A DNA stretch of 56,903 bases from an uncultured Alphaproteobacteria bacterium (lineage in GTDB: Bacteria > Pseudomonadota > Alphaproteobacteria > HIMB59): assembly GCA_902610415.1 (NCBI GenBank), contig CACLVL010000001.1, positions 85,530 through 142,432 of the forward strand, in the 5' to 3' direction. The notes under the pieces are model-generated. The model had not been told where the DNA came from. It saw nothing but the letters and a program-made list of their open reading frames with translations, and ran no database searches. Numbering within the stretch: the stretch's first letter is position 1; the number at the start of each line of letters is the position of its first letter. Positions 44,979 to 53,478 of the stretch are shown in pieces. Position numbers and translations under genes: made by a program.

Positions 44979-45053
44979 TGGCTGGGGCGGTAGGATTCGA
45001 ACCTACGCATGCCGATACCAAAAACCGGTGCCTTACCGCTTGGCTACGCCCCA
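44979..45053 (-). tRNA. trnQ: tRNA-Gln (anticodon UUG)
   Basis: A 75-nt tRNA on the minus strand. The acceptor stem pairs TGGGGCG with CGCCCCA. The anticodon stem is CCGGT/ATCGG with loop TTTTGGT, placing TTG at positions 34-36. The T-arm is GTAGG-TTCGAAT-CCTAC. The discriminator is G and the 3' CCA is encoded. It lies 16 bp after ispE on the same strand and 25 bp before the ABC-F gene, so it may be processed from a longer transcript. Confidence 0.95.
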
Positions 45054-45069
45054 TCAAGAATTAATGAAC

Positions 45070-45888
45070 TTATCCGAAATAAAGAGATTTTTCAATTCTA
45101 ACTAGAGGGTAAAATTTATTGATATTCCTCAAAATTTGCCTTTCTTTCGAAATTTCCTTAAAAGATAGAAAAATAGAAGACCCACTACCACTCATGCCAA
45201 ATTTTAGAAAATCTCTCCTAAAAAATGAAAGATACATAAATATCTCCTTAAATTCTTGATTTAAAATCATTGAGGACCTAGTTAAATTATTTTGAGAATT
45301 ATGCCTACTATTTATTTGTGTATTATAATTTTTAAAGTGGCTATAAATATTTTTAGTTAAATTTTTTTTTAAGGGTAAAATTATATAAATTTTCTTCCAT
45401 GAATTTATTTTAGCTTTGGAATAATTAAATTTATTTAATCCATCAATAATTTTTGGATATTTATCAATAAATAAAAGTACATCTGATCCAATTAAAGGAG
45501 CATCTTTTTTAAAATTATTTGATTTAATTTGATGATATTTATACAAAAACTTTAAAATTGAGGCAGCATTAGAAGACCCTCCACCTAGACCATATCCGAT
45601 AGGTATATTTTTATGAACCAAAAATTTCAATTTAGTTCTAGTTTTATATCTTTGATCGAAAAATTTAATTGTTTTTTTTATTATATCATTTTTTAAATTT
45701 ATTATTTTATTATTACGATCATGATAAGTAATCTGTAATTTTGAGTGATCTGAAACAAAAATTAAATCTTTTATTTTTAATAATACAACCTTTGAAGAAA
45801 TTTTATGTTTTTCATAATTTTCATCATAATATTTTATTTTTAAATCAAAATTTATCTTGGCAGGGCTAATTAGTTTAGTTTTACTCAT
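45070..45888 (-). CDS. ispE: 4-diphosphocytidyl-2-C-methyl-D-erythritol kinase
   Basis: A 272-residue GHMP kinase of the MEP isoprenoid pathway. SPAKINFDLKI is the N-terminal motif (usually APAKINLxL), IPIGYGLGGGSSNAAS is the glycine-rich ATP loop, and FGMSGSGSSIFL is the C-terminal GHMP motif. It overlaps the upstream TPR gene by 8 bp. Its presence implies isoprenoid (ubiquinone, undecaprenol) synthesis by the MEP route. Confidence 0.93.
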   Translation of the reverse strand: MSKTKLISPAKINFDLKIKYYDENYEKHKISSKVVLLKIKDLIFVSDHSKLQITYHDRNNKIINLKNDIIKKTIKFFDQRYKTRTKLKFLVHKNIPIGYGLGGGSSNAASILKFLYKYHQIKSNNFKKDAPLIGSDVLLFIDKYPKIIDGLNKFNYSKAKINSWKKIYIILPLKKNLTKNIYSHFKNYNTQINSRHNSQNNLTRSSMILNQEFKEIFMYLSFFRRDFLKFGMSGSGSSIFLSFKEISKERQILRNINKFYPLVRIEKSLYFG

Positions 45889-47473
45889 TTCTATTTAAAA
45901 CTTCATCAAATTTAAAATAGTCTTTGTGAAATAATAAGATTTTGTTATCAAGAAATTTAGCTTCTTTAAATCTGCCTTGTTGATAATAAATTTGTGACAA
46001 ATGGTCAATTATTTCTGGCTCTGAAGGCTCTAGCTTATATGCGTTATAAATCCATTTTTCAGCTAAATTTAGATCATTTTTCTTATAATAAAGCCACCCT
46101 AAGCTGTCGAGTATAGCACCATTATTATAGTCAGAGTCTCTTACTGCTTTTTGTAGCATATCTTCTGCAAGATCCAATTTTCTATCATTTTCAACCCATA
46201 AATATGCAAGATAGTTTAACACATAGGGATATGAGCTGTCAGAGATATCAATACTCCTTTGGATAAAATCTTCAGCAGTTTTAATTTCATTATTTCTCTC
46301 AAGCAAAATGCCATATTTAAATAAATGGATAGGGTCATCTGATTTTTTTAAGATACTCAAACAACAGTTATTGATAAAATCTAAAGCTGCCTGATCGTCA
46401 TTTGAACGGTACATTTCCATTGCTAAAATGAATGCTAAATCCAAATGAGTCCAATCACTATCATGATTTATATTATTGAAGAAATAGACTAATTCACTCA
46501 AATTACTATCTAATTTGATGGAAGATGAAATAAATAAGTAGTTTCTAAAAAAATTGAAATTAGTATTACTTGAATTAAAATTTTTTATTGAATCAAGTAT
46601 GTCTTTATTAAGATTTAACTCAGCTAAGAATGATAGTTTTTTATAACTGTAATAATCTTTATTTTTTGAGTCTATTTGAATTAAATAAGATAATAATGCA
46701 AGAGCACTTTTATACTCACCTGTATAAAAATAATAAGTACTAGTTTGAAATAGTTGAAGATATATAACGTCTTTATAATCTTTAATTATAAAATCTTTAT
46801 CTAATTCTAAAGATAAATTATTTAACGTAGTCGACGATTTAATAAATTTTGCAATTGGAAAATTTAGGTCATTAAAACTAAAAGTATTATTCAATAGATT
46901 TATTTCTTTTGAATTAAAAATAGAAAGGGATTCTAGGTTGGTAGTTAATTCTTTATTTATCTTACTTAAACGGCCTATGTCTTTTCTTAAGTGGTAGTAA
47001 TAAATTTTGTTTATGTATATTAAATTGATAAATCTACTATCAATAGTATTTAAATTTTGTAAATTACTCTCAATATTTTTATTATCGCAAAATGACATCC
47101 AAAAATTTATGCTTTTTAAAATAGACTCCTCAAAAATGTAAGTTTGTTTTTTATTTGGAAGATTTGAACAATTATTTTCGCTCAAATTATTTAAAAAGTT
47201 TAGAATTTCATGAATAAATCCATTTTTATTTTCATTCAAACTATTTAATTTGTAATCGCCTATAATAATTTTACTTAGTAGATCTGAGGACTGGTCACTT
47301 GATAATTCGTACTTGGGTAATTTCTCCCAGGTTAAATAATCATTATTGTATTCGGCATATATAGAACTTAGAAGTTGATTATCAAATGTATTTTTTAATT
47401 GAGACCCATATGCATGTACAATAAATACCAAAAAACATATACTGTAATAAAATATAGATAATTTTTTAAACAT
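45881..47473 (-). CDS. Secreted tetratricopeptide-repeat protein
   Basis: A 530-residue protein with a signal peptide (residues 1-23, hydrophobic and ending near AYGSQ). Most of the protein is divergent helical repeat. The C-terminal third has clear TPR units, such as YVLNYLAYLWVEN, NGAILDSLGWLYYKKNDLNL and PEIIDHLSQIYYQQGRFKEA. This matches the TPR protein found upstream of ispE in many alphaproteobacteria, probably a periplasmic scaffold. Its start codon overlaps that of the divergent gene by two bases. No enzymatic function is suggested. Confidence 0.82.
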   Translation of the reverse strand: MFKKLSIFYYSICFLVFIVHAYGSQLKNTFDNQLLSSIYAEYNNDYLTWEKLPKYELSSDQSSDLLSKIIIGDYKLNSLNENKNGFIHEILNFLNNLSENNCSNLPNKKQTYIFEESILKSINFWMSFCDNKNIESNLQNLNTIDSRFINLIYINKIYYYHLRKDIGRLSKINKELTTNLESLSIFNSKEINLLNNTFSFNDLNFPIAKFIKSSTTLNNLSLELDKDFIIKDYKDVIYLQLFQTSTYYFYTGEYKSALALLSYLIQIDSKNKDYYSYKKLSFLAELNLNKDILDSIKNFNSSNTNFNFFRNYLFISSSIKLDSNLSELVYFFNNINHDSDWTHLDLAFILAMEMYRSNDDQAALDFINNCCLSILKKSDDPIHLFKYGILLERNNEIKTAEDFIQRSIDISDSSYPYVLNYLAYLWVENDRKLDLAEDMLQKAVRDSDYNNGAILDSLGWLYYKKNDLNLAEKWIYNAYKLEPSEPEIIDHLSQIYYQQGRFKEAKFLDNKILLFHKDYFKFDEVLNRNE

Positions 47474-48152
47474 GAAACAGCTAGACTACCAAAAAAATAT
47501 TCTTTTGGAATTGATGAATCTTGAAGAATTTAGACAAAAAAAAGATTTCTTTGAAAATAAAAATGAACAAATAACTTCAAGTAATATAACAAGTCCAAGC
47601 AAGGCCAGTAGTATTAATCAGCTTGAGGATTTTTTGAAGGGAGAATTAATAAAATTAAATATAGATAAATCGATTAAACTAGTAGAGGGGAATAAAAATT
47701 CCAGGATTTTATTCTTTTATGGTAAATGTGATATTTCAGACACAAAAATAATAGATAACAAAAATGGTGAGTTATTTGATAAAATGCTCTCCTCAATAAA
47801 ACTAGACAGGAAACAAATAAGCTTAGCCTCTTATATACCTAGAGGCATAGGTGAGTTTGAGACTGATCATAAAATGATTACAACTTTACAATTGGTAAAT
47901 TATCGTTTGATTGAATTGATTAATCCAAAATATTTAATAATTATGTCAAATTATTGTATTAAGATGTTATTAGCTGCAGATTTATCCTCAATGTCTCTTC
48001 GAGGTAAGTGGTTTGACTTTAATACCCCAAATGACGCAGTCCCAAAAAAATGCCGTGTACTCTATGAGCCATCTTTGCTTATTAACAACCCAGATCTCAA
48101 AAAAGATGCTTGGGAAGATTTAAAAGAAATAAAAAAACAACTGGGTGGTTAA
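47472..48152 (+). CDS. Uracil-DNA glycosylase family 4-like protein lacking active-site residues
   Basis: A 226-residue protein whose frame resembles alphaproteobacterial UDG family 4: GELFDKMLSSIKLDRKQISL matches the G-LLD-ML-AIGLDR segment, and LYEPSLLINNPDLKKDAWED matches the end (usually HPAYLLRQPALKRLAWRD). However, the catalytic GEAPG-x-D/E motif reads YGKCDIS, the C-terminal HPxxLL histidine is glutamate, and the iron-sulphur cysteines are absent. It is probably not a conventional glycosylase. The start may be the ATG 14 codons further in. It keeps the usual place beside a TPR-ispE pair and a lytic transglycosylase. Confidence 0.65.
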   Translation: MKQLDYQKNILLELMNLEEFRQKKDFFENKNEQITSSNITSPSKASSINQLEDFLKGELIKLNIDKSIKLVEGNKNSRILFFYGKCDISDTKIIDNKNGELFDKMLSSIKLDRKQISLASYIPRGIGEFETDHKMITTLQLVNYRLIELINPKYLIIMSNYCIKMLLAADLSSMSLRGKWFDFNTPNDAVPKKCRVLYEPSLLINNPDLKKDAWEDLKEIKKQLGG

Positions 48153-48154
48153 AA

Positions 48155-49834
48155 ATGAAAATTGTTCTAATATTAATCTCACTTTTTTACTCACAAACTA
48201 TATTTGCCCTTAGTTCAAAAGATATAGGTCTCTACAAAAGTATTTTTAACGATTACAGAGATGGTAATTTTGCTAAAGGTGATAAAAATATTGCAAAACT
48301 TGATGATTTAATACTCATGGGTCATGTCCAAGCTTTAAAACTCCTCCATCCTACAGCACATCGATCCAGTTTTTTAGAACTACGAGATTGGTTAAGTGAG
48401 TACAGTGATCAGTATGAAGCTAGAAGGATTTATAAATTAGGTGTGCGTAGAATGCCAGATGGAGCAAAAAGACCAAAAAAAAATTCATACCCTCTCTATA
48501 ATGAAATCTTTCAAAAAGATAAAACAGAAGCTACCAATTCAAGTAAATCAAATAAAATATTTTCAAATAAAAATTACTCAAAAAAAATTAGTATCTATAA
48601 CACTGTAAGATCAAGAGTTGGTAGAGGATGGCCAACTGGAGCTTTAGAATATTTGAATCACCACAAAAAATATTTTAATCAAAAAGAGAAGTCATTTTTA
48701 TTATCAAAAATTGCCAATGGGTATTATCTCGCAGATTTAGATGATAAGGCTATTAATGTACTTAACGATGAGGCATTTTTAAGTCAACCTTACTCTGAAG
48801 GATTGTGGATTAAGGGTCTCTCGTATTACAGAAAAGGTAAATATCAAAGAGCTTCAAGGCAGTTTTTAATACTCTCAAAAATTTCAGATAACAAATGGCT
48901 CAGCGATGCTGGAGCTTATTGGTCATTTTTATCATCAACAAAAGATGCTGAAGATGTTATTGCATTTAAAGCTTCGTTAGAGGCTTTAAATAAATCTTGT
49001 AGGCCAAGTTTTAATATTTACTCCATTTTATCTTGTAGATTAATTGATAAGACCATTCAGGACTTTGAATTTAACACCTCTATAATGAACTCGGATCTTG
49101 ACTCATTTTTAGATACAAAATTAGGTAAGAGAGTTCAGGCATTAATAGACATTGATGAACTGCCAATTGCAGAGATTGAGTTAAATAGACTTCAAAACAT
49201 TACTAATGATAGATTTAAAAGGCTCATTTTAAATTTTTCTATTAAAAATGACTTAAGTTCTCTTCAAATTAAAACAGCAAAATATTTATTTAAAGATGAT
49301 GCTCCAATAGATTATCTTTATCCAACACCACAATGGATTCAAAATTATAATTTCAACAACATAGATCCAACTATTATCATAAGCATGATAAGACAGGAGT
49401 CTCAATTTAGCGCTTTTGCAAAAAGTGGGAAAAGTGCATATGGATTAATGCAAATTCTTCCCTCCACAGCCCGTATGGTAAATAAAAAACATCAATTTAA
49501 GTCAAATCCCAGAATATTGTATAATCCTGAAATTAACGTCGAAACAGGAAGTCTTTATTTACAAAATTTATTATCCATAAATTATATAGAGGGTGATTTA
49601 TTGAAAGCACTAATCTCTTATAATGCCGGACCCGGAAATCTTTCAAAATGGATGAAAAAAACTACTTTTAATAATGATAGCTTCCTTTTAATTGAATCTA
49701 TTCCATCAAGAGAAACTCGATTATTTGTAGAGCGAGTTCTAACTAATCTTGTTATTTATGAATTAATAAATCATAATTCTTTTGATTATGCTGATGAATT
49801 GATAGCAACTAATACGATTTTGATTAATGATTGA
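48155..49834 (+). CDS. Soluble lytic transglycosylase, SLT family
   Basis: A 559-residue periplasmic enzyme that cleaves peptidoglycan glycan strands. I choose the ATG at 48155 because it begins a signal peptide (MKIVLILISLFYSQTIFA); the frame extends 15 codons upstream into the previous gene. A long helical superhelix is followed by the SLT domain with ISMIRQESQF (catalytic Glu about E415), SGKSAYGLMQILPSTAR and ALISYNAGPGNLSKWM. These match the Slt70/MltE-type family 1 fold. The stop overlaps moaB by 8 bp. Confidence 0.93.
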   Translation: MKIVLILISLFYSQTIFALSSKDIGLYKSIFNDYRDGNFAKGDKNIAKLDDLILMGHVQALKLLHPTAHRSSFLELRDWLSEYSDQYEARRIYKLGVRRMPDGAKRPKKNSYPLYNEIFQKDKTEATNSSKSNKIFSNKNYSKKISIYNTVRSRVGRGWPTGALEYLNHHKKYFNQKEKSFLLSKIANGYYLADLDDKAINVLNDEAFLSQPYSEGLWIKGLSYYRKGKYQRASRQFLILSKISDNKWLSDAGAYWSFLSSTKDAEDVIAFKASLEALNKSCRPSFNIYSILSCRLIDKTIQDFEFNTSIMNSDLDSFLDTKLGKRVQALIDIDELPIAEIELNRLQNITNDRFKRLILNFSIKNDLSSLQIKTAKYLFKDDAPIDYLYPTPQWIQNYNFNNIDPTIIISMIRQESQFSAFAKSGKSAYGLMQILPSTARMVNKKHQFKSNPRILYNPEINVETGSLYLQNLLSINYIEGDLLKALISYNAGPGNLSKWMKKTTFNNDSFLLIESIPSRETRLFVERVLTNLVIYELINHNSFDYADELIATNTILIND

Positions 49835-50348
49835 CGAAACAATAACATTTAAAAAAATAAATATTGCCGTAATTACTTTATCGGACACAAGAAAAGAGAG
49901 CGATGATAAATCTGGTAATACTTTAAAGGATTTAATACTTCAAAAAGGACATGATGTTTCTCATTATCAAATTATCGAAGACGAACCAGAAATCTTTATA
50001 CCTATAATTCAAGGCTTAACTAACTCTGTTGAAAACGATGTAATAATTACAACGGGAGGAACAGGTTTAACGGGAAGAGATAATACAATTGATGCTTTGA
50101 AAAAAATATCTCAAATTGAAATACCAGGATTTGGTGAATTATTTAGACAACTCAGTTATCAAAAAATTGGAACTTCAACCATACAATCTCGAGCAAGTGC
50201 CTTTTTATTAAATCAAACTTATATTTTTTGCTTGCCTGGATCTACTTCTGCTGTTCGAGATGCTTGGAATGATATCCTCTTTCATCAATTAGATATAAGA
50301 CACAAACCATGTAATTTTATCGAATTGATACCAAGACTTGATGAGTGA
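49827..50348 (+). CDS. moaB: Molybdenum cofactor biosynthesis protein B (MoaB/MogA family)
   Basis: A 173-residue molybdopterin-binding protein. NIAVITLSDTRKESDDKSGN and VIITTGGTGLTGRDNTIDAL are the conserved GG-binding segments, and YIFCLPGSTSAVRDAWNDIL is the C-terminal motif. It likely adenylates molybdopterin or inserts molybdenum. moaD and moaE lie 22 kb upstream, so Mo-cofactor genes are split within the window. The stop overlaps rnhB by 8 bp. Confidence 0.92.
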   Translation: MIDETITFKKINIAVITLSDTRKESDDKSGNTLKDLILQKGHDVSHYQIIEDEPEIFIPIIQGLTNSVENDVIITTGGTGLTGRDNTIDALKKISQIEIPGFGELFRQLSYQKIGTSTIQSRASAFLLNQTYIFCLPGSTSAVRDAWNDILFHQLDIRHKPCNFIELIPRLDE

Positions 50349-50943
50349 ATATGTCGTTGGTGTTGATGAAGTTGGCAGAGGTTCTCTTGTTGGAAGTGCA
50401 ATAGTTTGTGCATTTAGATCTCAAAATTCTTTCTTTCAAGAACTTCCTTTTGATGTTATTGACTCAAAAAAAATAAATAAGAAAAAAAGAGAGGAAATTT
50501 ATAATTATTTCAAATTAAATAAGGGATTTAATTTTAATTATCAAATTATTGTCGGTAAAAAAAAATTTATTGAGAAATTTAATATTCATAATGTAGTTTT
50601 GCAATGTATGAAGCAATCAATTATTTTGTTATCTAAAAAAACGGATACAGTTATTATTGACGGGAAGTTTATCCCAAATGGTATGGAGGATTATAAAGTA
50701 AAAGCCCTGGTCAAAGCTGACGATAAAATAAATCAAGTCTCTGCAGCATCTATTATTGCAAAAGTATATAGGGACAAATTAATCACTAAACTTCACTCAA
50801 AAGATAATGTTTATCAATGGAATAAAAATGCAGGTTATGGAACTAAAAATCATTTAGATGCTATTTATTCACATGGTGTCAGTAAATTTCATCGGACAAC
50901 TTATCAACCAATAAGTAAACTTATCAAAAAGTTATCTACTTAG
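50341..50943 (+). CDS. rnhB: Ribonuclease HII
   Basis: A 200-residue RNase HII that removes ribonucleotides from DNA and RNA primers. YVVGVDEVGRGSLVG holds the DE active-site pair (D9/E10 from the ATG chosen), followed by DSKKI, VIIDGKFIPNG and ALVKADDKINQVSAASIIAK with the remaining acidic residues. I prefer the ATG at 50341 over the TTG one codon upstream. It overlaps moaB and is followed by the 61-bp gap before ccrM. Confidence 0.95.
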   Translation: MSEYVVGVDEVGRGSLVGSAIVCAFRSQNSFFQELPFDVIDSKKINKKKREEIYNYFKLNKGFNFNYQIIVGKKKFIEKFNIHNVVLQCMKQSIILLSKKTDTVIIDGKFIPNGMEDYKVKALVKADDKINQVSAASIIAKVYRDKLITKLHSKDNVYQWNKNAGYGTKNHLDAIYSHGVSKFHRTTYQPISKLIKKLST

Positions 50944-50976
50944 TTATCAACAGACTAGAATGCTTTTTTTACACAT

Positions 50977-51004
50977 GATTCTTTATTAGTAATAAGATTC
51001 TTTA
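50977..51004 (+). repeat. 9-bp direct repeat with two GANTC sites flanking a palindrome, before ccrM
   Basis: GATTCTTTA occurs at 50977-50985 and again at 50996-51004, the second copy ending immediately before the GTG start of ccrM. Each contains a GATTC, a GANTC site for the CcrM methylase. Between them is a perfect 13-nt palindrome TTATTAGTAATAA (50983-50995). In Caulobacter two GANTC sites in the ccrM promoter provide methylation-dependent feedback, so a similar role here is plausible. This is inference. Confidence 0.6.
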
Positions 51005-52069
51005 GTGTTGAAACAAAATAGTCTTTACCTAGGTGATTGCATTGATCTATTTGAAAAAATTGAAGACCACAGTATAGATTTGATCTTTTTAGACCCCCCT
51101 TACAATTTGCAACTAAATAAAGTTTTAACTAGACCAAACCATTCCGTTGTCAATGGAGTAAATCAAGATTGGGACAAATTTGATAATTACGCTAGCTATG
51201 ATAAATTTACTTTTTCATATTTAATTGAGTGTAAAAGAGTTTTAAAGCCAGATGGTGGATTATGGATTATAGGGTCTTATCACAATATATTTAGAATTGG
51301 GAAAATTCTTCAAGATCTAAACTTTTGGATTCTGAATGATGTAATTTGGGCTAAATCGAATCCTTTACCAAATTTCAGGGCAACAAGACTTACAAATGCT
51401 CATGAAACTCTTATATGGTGTTCAAAAAAACCTAAATCAAAATACCAATTTAATTATCACACTTTAAAAGTTGCAAACGAGGATAAACAAGAGAGAAGTA
51501 TTTGGAACTTTCCTATTTGTTCAGGTAAAGAAAGAATTAAAAATAAAACAAACCAAACAGCCCACCCTACCCAAAAACCTTTAGCTTTAATGAAAAAAAT
51601 AATACTTCAATCGTCAATTCAAGGAGATCTAATTTTAGAGCCATTTGCGGGTACGGCAAGTTTTTGTGCTGAGGGAAAATATTTAGGAAGAAATTATATA
51701 GGTTTTGAAAAGGATAAAGATTATTTTAATTTAGCTGAAAAAAGATTAAAAAAAATTAAATCTCTAAAAAGTAATTTATTAGAAGTTAATGAAAAAGATA
51801 AACCAATTCAAAAAATACCTTTCGCAAGTTTAATTGATAATGGTCACTTAAAACCAGGAACTATACTGTATAATAATAACAAAAACTATAAAGCTACTGT
51901 GCTTCCAGATGGAAGCATAACATACAAAAATGATAGAGGATCAATTCATAAAATAGCAGCAAAAGTAAATAAGACATCGAGTTTTAATGGATGGGATTAC
52001 TGGCATTACGAAGATAAAAAAAAGAATTTAATATCTATAGATATGATTAGAAAAAAGATGAGAGGTTAG
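51005..52069 (+). CDS. ccrM: CcrM-type adenine-N6 DNA methyltransferase (GANTC)
   Basis: A 354-residue beta-class N6-adenine methyltransferase. LIFLDPPYNLQL (DPPY 30-33) is the catalytic motif, and EPFAGTASFCAEGKYLGRNYIG is the SAM-binding region. The C-terminal part (PFASLIDNGHLKPGTIL, then NGWDYWHYED) is the extra DNA-recognition domain that marks cell-cycle-regulated CcrM enzymes rather than restriction methylases. It is an orphan with no nuclease nearby. The start is a GTG. It converges on mutY with a four-base overlap. Confidence 0.95.
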   Translation: MLKQNSLYLGDCIDLFEKIEDHSIDLIFLDPPYNLQLNKVLTRPNHSVVNGVNQDWDKFDNYASYDKFTFSYLIECKRVLKPDGGLWIIGSYHNIFRIGKILQDLNFWILNDVIWAKSNPLPNFRATRLTNAHETLIWCSKKPKSKYQFNYHTLKVANEDKQERSIWNFPICSGKERIKNKTNQTAHPTQKPLALMKKIILQSSIQGDLILEPFAGTASFCAEGKYLGRNYIGFEKDKDYFNLAEKRLKKIKSLKSNLLEVNEKDKPIQKIPFASLIDNGHLKPGTILYNNNKNYKATVLPDGSITYKNDRGSIHKIAAKVNKTSSFNGWDYWHYEDKKKNLISIDMIRKKMRG

Positions 52070-53064
52070 TTAAGTATTTTTTTAAATAATGTTGGTAAAG
52101 CAAGTTCTTTTGTTTTTATCTTTTCAATCCATACCGTATTAGCAATTTTTAATTTCTTTTGATTAAGTTTATAAACGTTAACTTGAAAAAGGTTATTTGT
52201 AATTACAAATTTAAAACTTTTAATCTTTTCTTTTTTTCTTAATTTTATGTTTGAAATAAATTCATCATCCAAATTTGAAGGTAAATGGATAAAATTTTTG
52301 TAAAATTGAAATTTTGGTTTTTTTATAAAACAAATGTGTAAAGATGAGTCTAATATATAGAAGTCTATTTTCTTATTAATTTTTTTTGTATTTTGATTAT
52401 TTTCAAATTTTTGAAAAGCTGATTTGCAAAAATTAGAAAATTTACATTTATCACAATCAGGATTATTTTTTTTACAAATTATGGAACTAAAATCCATCAT
52501 AGACTCAGCTAAACTTCTATAAGAAATCTTACTTTTACAAGCCATACTTAATATACTTTCAACTTCTTTATCTTTAAATTCAGTACCAGATATTCTTTCT
52601 ACTAATCTTTTTACATTAACATCAATAGGGAATGCTTTTTGGTTATGACCTATAGCTAATATTGCACTTGAGGTGTATGTACCAACACCTGGTAAAGAAA
52701 TTAGCGAATCCCTATTATCTGGTAAGACTCCGTTAAATTTATCGTTAATAATTTTTACTGCTTTGAATAAATTAACTGCCCTGTTGTAATAACCTAAACC
52801 TGACCAAACTTTGAGTAATTGTTCTAATTTTTTATTTTTAAAGGAATTAAAACTTGGAAAAATATTTATTATTTCTAATATTTTGTTTTCTACTGTTTTC
52901 ACAGTAGTTTGTTGAAGCATAATTTCAGATAAATAAGTTAGATATAAATCTCTATTTCTTCTCCAATATAAGTCTCTTTGATTTTTTTTAAACCAATGTA
53001 GGATTAAGGGAATAAATTTATTTTTATGAAAAAATTCTCCAAACTCAATGACATTGCTTTTCAT
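52066..53064 (-). CDS. mutY: A/G-specific adenine glycosylase
   Basis: A 332-residue MutY that removes A mispaired with 8-oxoG. LSEIMLQQTTVKTVE carries the catalytic glutamate, SLPGVGTYTSSAILAIGHNQ is the helix-hairpin-helix followed by the catalytic aspartate, and the [4Fe-4S] ligands are C-x6-C-x2-C-x5-C in IICKKNNPDCDKCKFSNFC. The C-terminal NUDIX-like domain is present but divergent. Its start overlaps the divergent dciA gene by 39 bp. No closer start is visible for either gene. Confidence 0.94.
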   Translation of the reverse strand: MKSNVIEFGEFFHKNKFIPLILHWFKKNQRDLYWRRNRDLYLTYLSEIMLQQTTVKTVENKILEIINIFPSFNSFKNKKLEQLLKVWSGLGYYNRAVNLFKAVKIINDKFNGVLPDNRDSLISLPGVGTYTSSAILAIGHNQKAFPIDVNVKRLVERISGTEFKDKEVESILSMACKSKISYRSLAESMMDFSSIICKKNNPDCDKCKFSNFCKSAFQKFENNQNTKKINKKIDFYILDSSLHICFIKKPKFQFYKNFIHLPSNLDDEFISNIKLRKKEKIKSFKFVITNNLFQVNVYKLNQKKLKIANTVWIEKIKTKELALPTLFKKILN

Positions 53065-53478
53065 CTAGTTAATAAAGTAAATAAAAAAAAACTAAAAATA
53101 AATACTCTTCTTCTTAAAAATTGGGAGTATATTTTTGGTAAAAATAATAAATTTGTTAAATTAAAAAAAACTATAATTAACAATAGAATAGAATCTGTTA
53201 TCTTTGAATTCAGAGTGAACCCTAGTAAATCATTTGAGATGCACTCAAATACAAATGAAATTATTATAAAAATAGAGGAAGTGACTGGAACAAGAGTAAA
53301 TAAAATCGTATTTTTTCAAGACCTTTCTCATAGTAATTCAAAGTTTGATAATGATACTAACTTATCCAACAAAGTTTCTGGAAAAACTCTTAATAATCAA
53401 AAATTTAATGATATAAAAGACCAAGAAGTAAGATCTATTTTTGAAAATATTAATAAAAAAATATATGAGAATAATTAG
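53026..53478 (+). CDS. dciA: DciA/DUF721 family protein
   Basis: A 150-residue protein, weakly conserved, that occupies the place between mutY and dsbA where alphaproteobacteria carry a DUF721 gene. LKNWEYIFGKNNKFVKLKKT and FRVNPSKSFEMHSNTNEIII with INKIVFFQD-like ending (here VNKIVFFQDLS) fit the family pattern of a KH-like domain. DciA loads the replicative helicase in bacteria lacking DnaC. Positional support is stronger than sequence support. Its start overlaps mutY by 39 bp and its stop overlaps dsbA. Confidence 0.68.
   Translation: MKKFSKLNDIAFHLVNKVNKKKLKINTLLLKNWEYIFGKNNKFVKLKKTIINNRIESVIFEFRVNPSKSFEMHSNTNEIIIKIEEVTGTRVNKIVFFQDLSHSNSKFDNDTNLSNKVSGKTLNNQKFNDIKDQEVRSIFENINKKIYENN

Noticed and set aside
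48110..48154. Upstream start of the lytic transglycosylase overlapping the UDG-like gene by 43 bp.
   Set aside because: The later ATG at 48155 begins directly with a signal peptide, which a periplasmic SLT enzyme needs; the upstream 15 codons would put charged residues before it.
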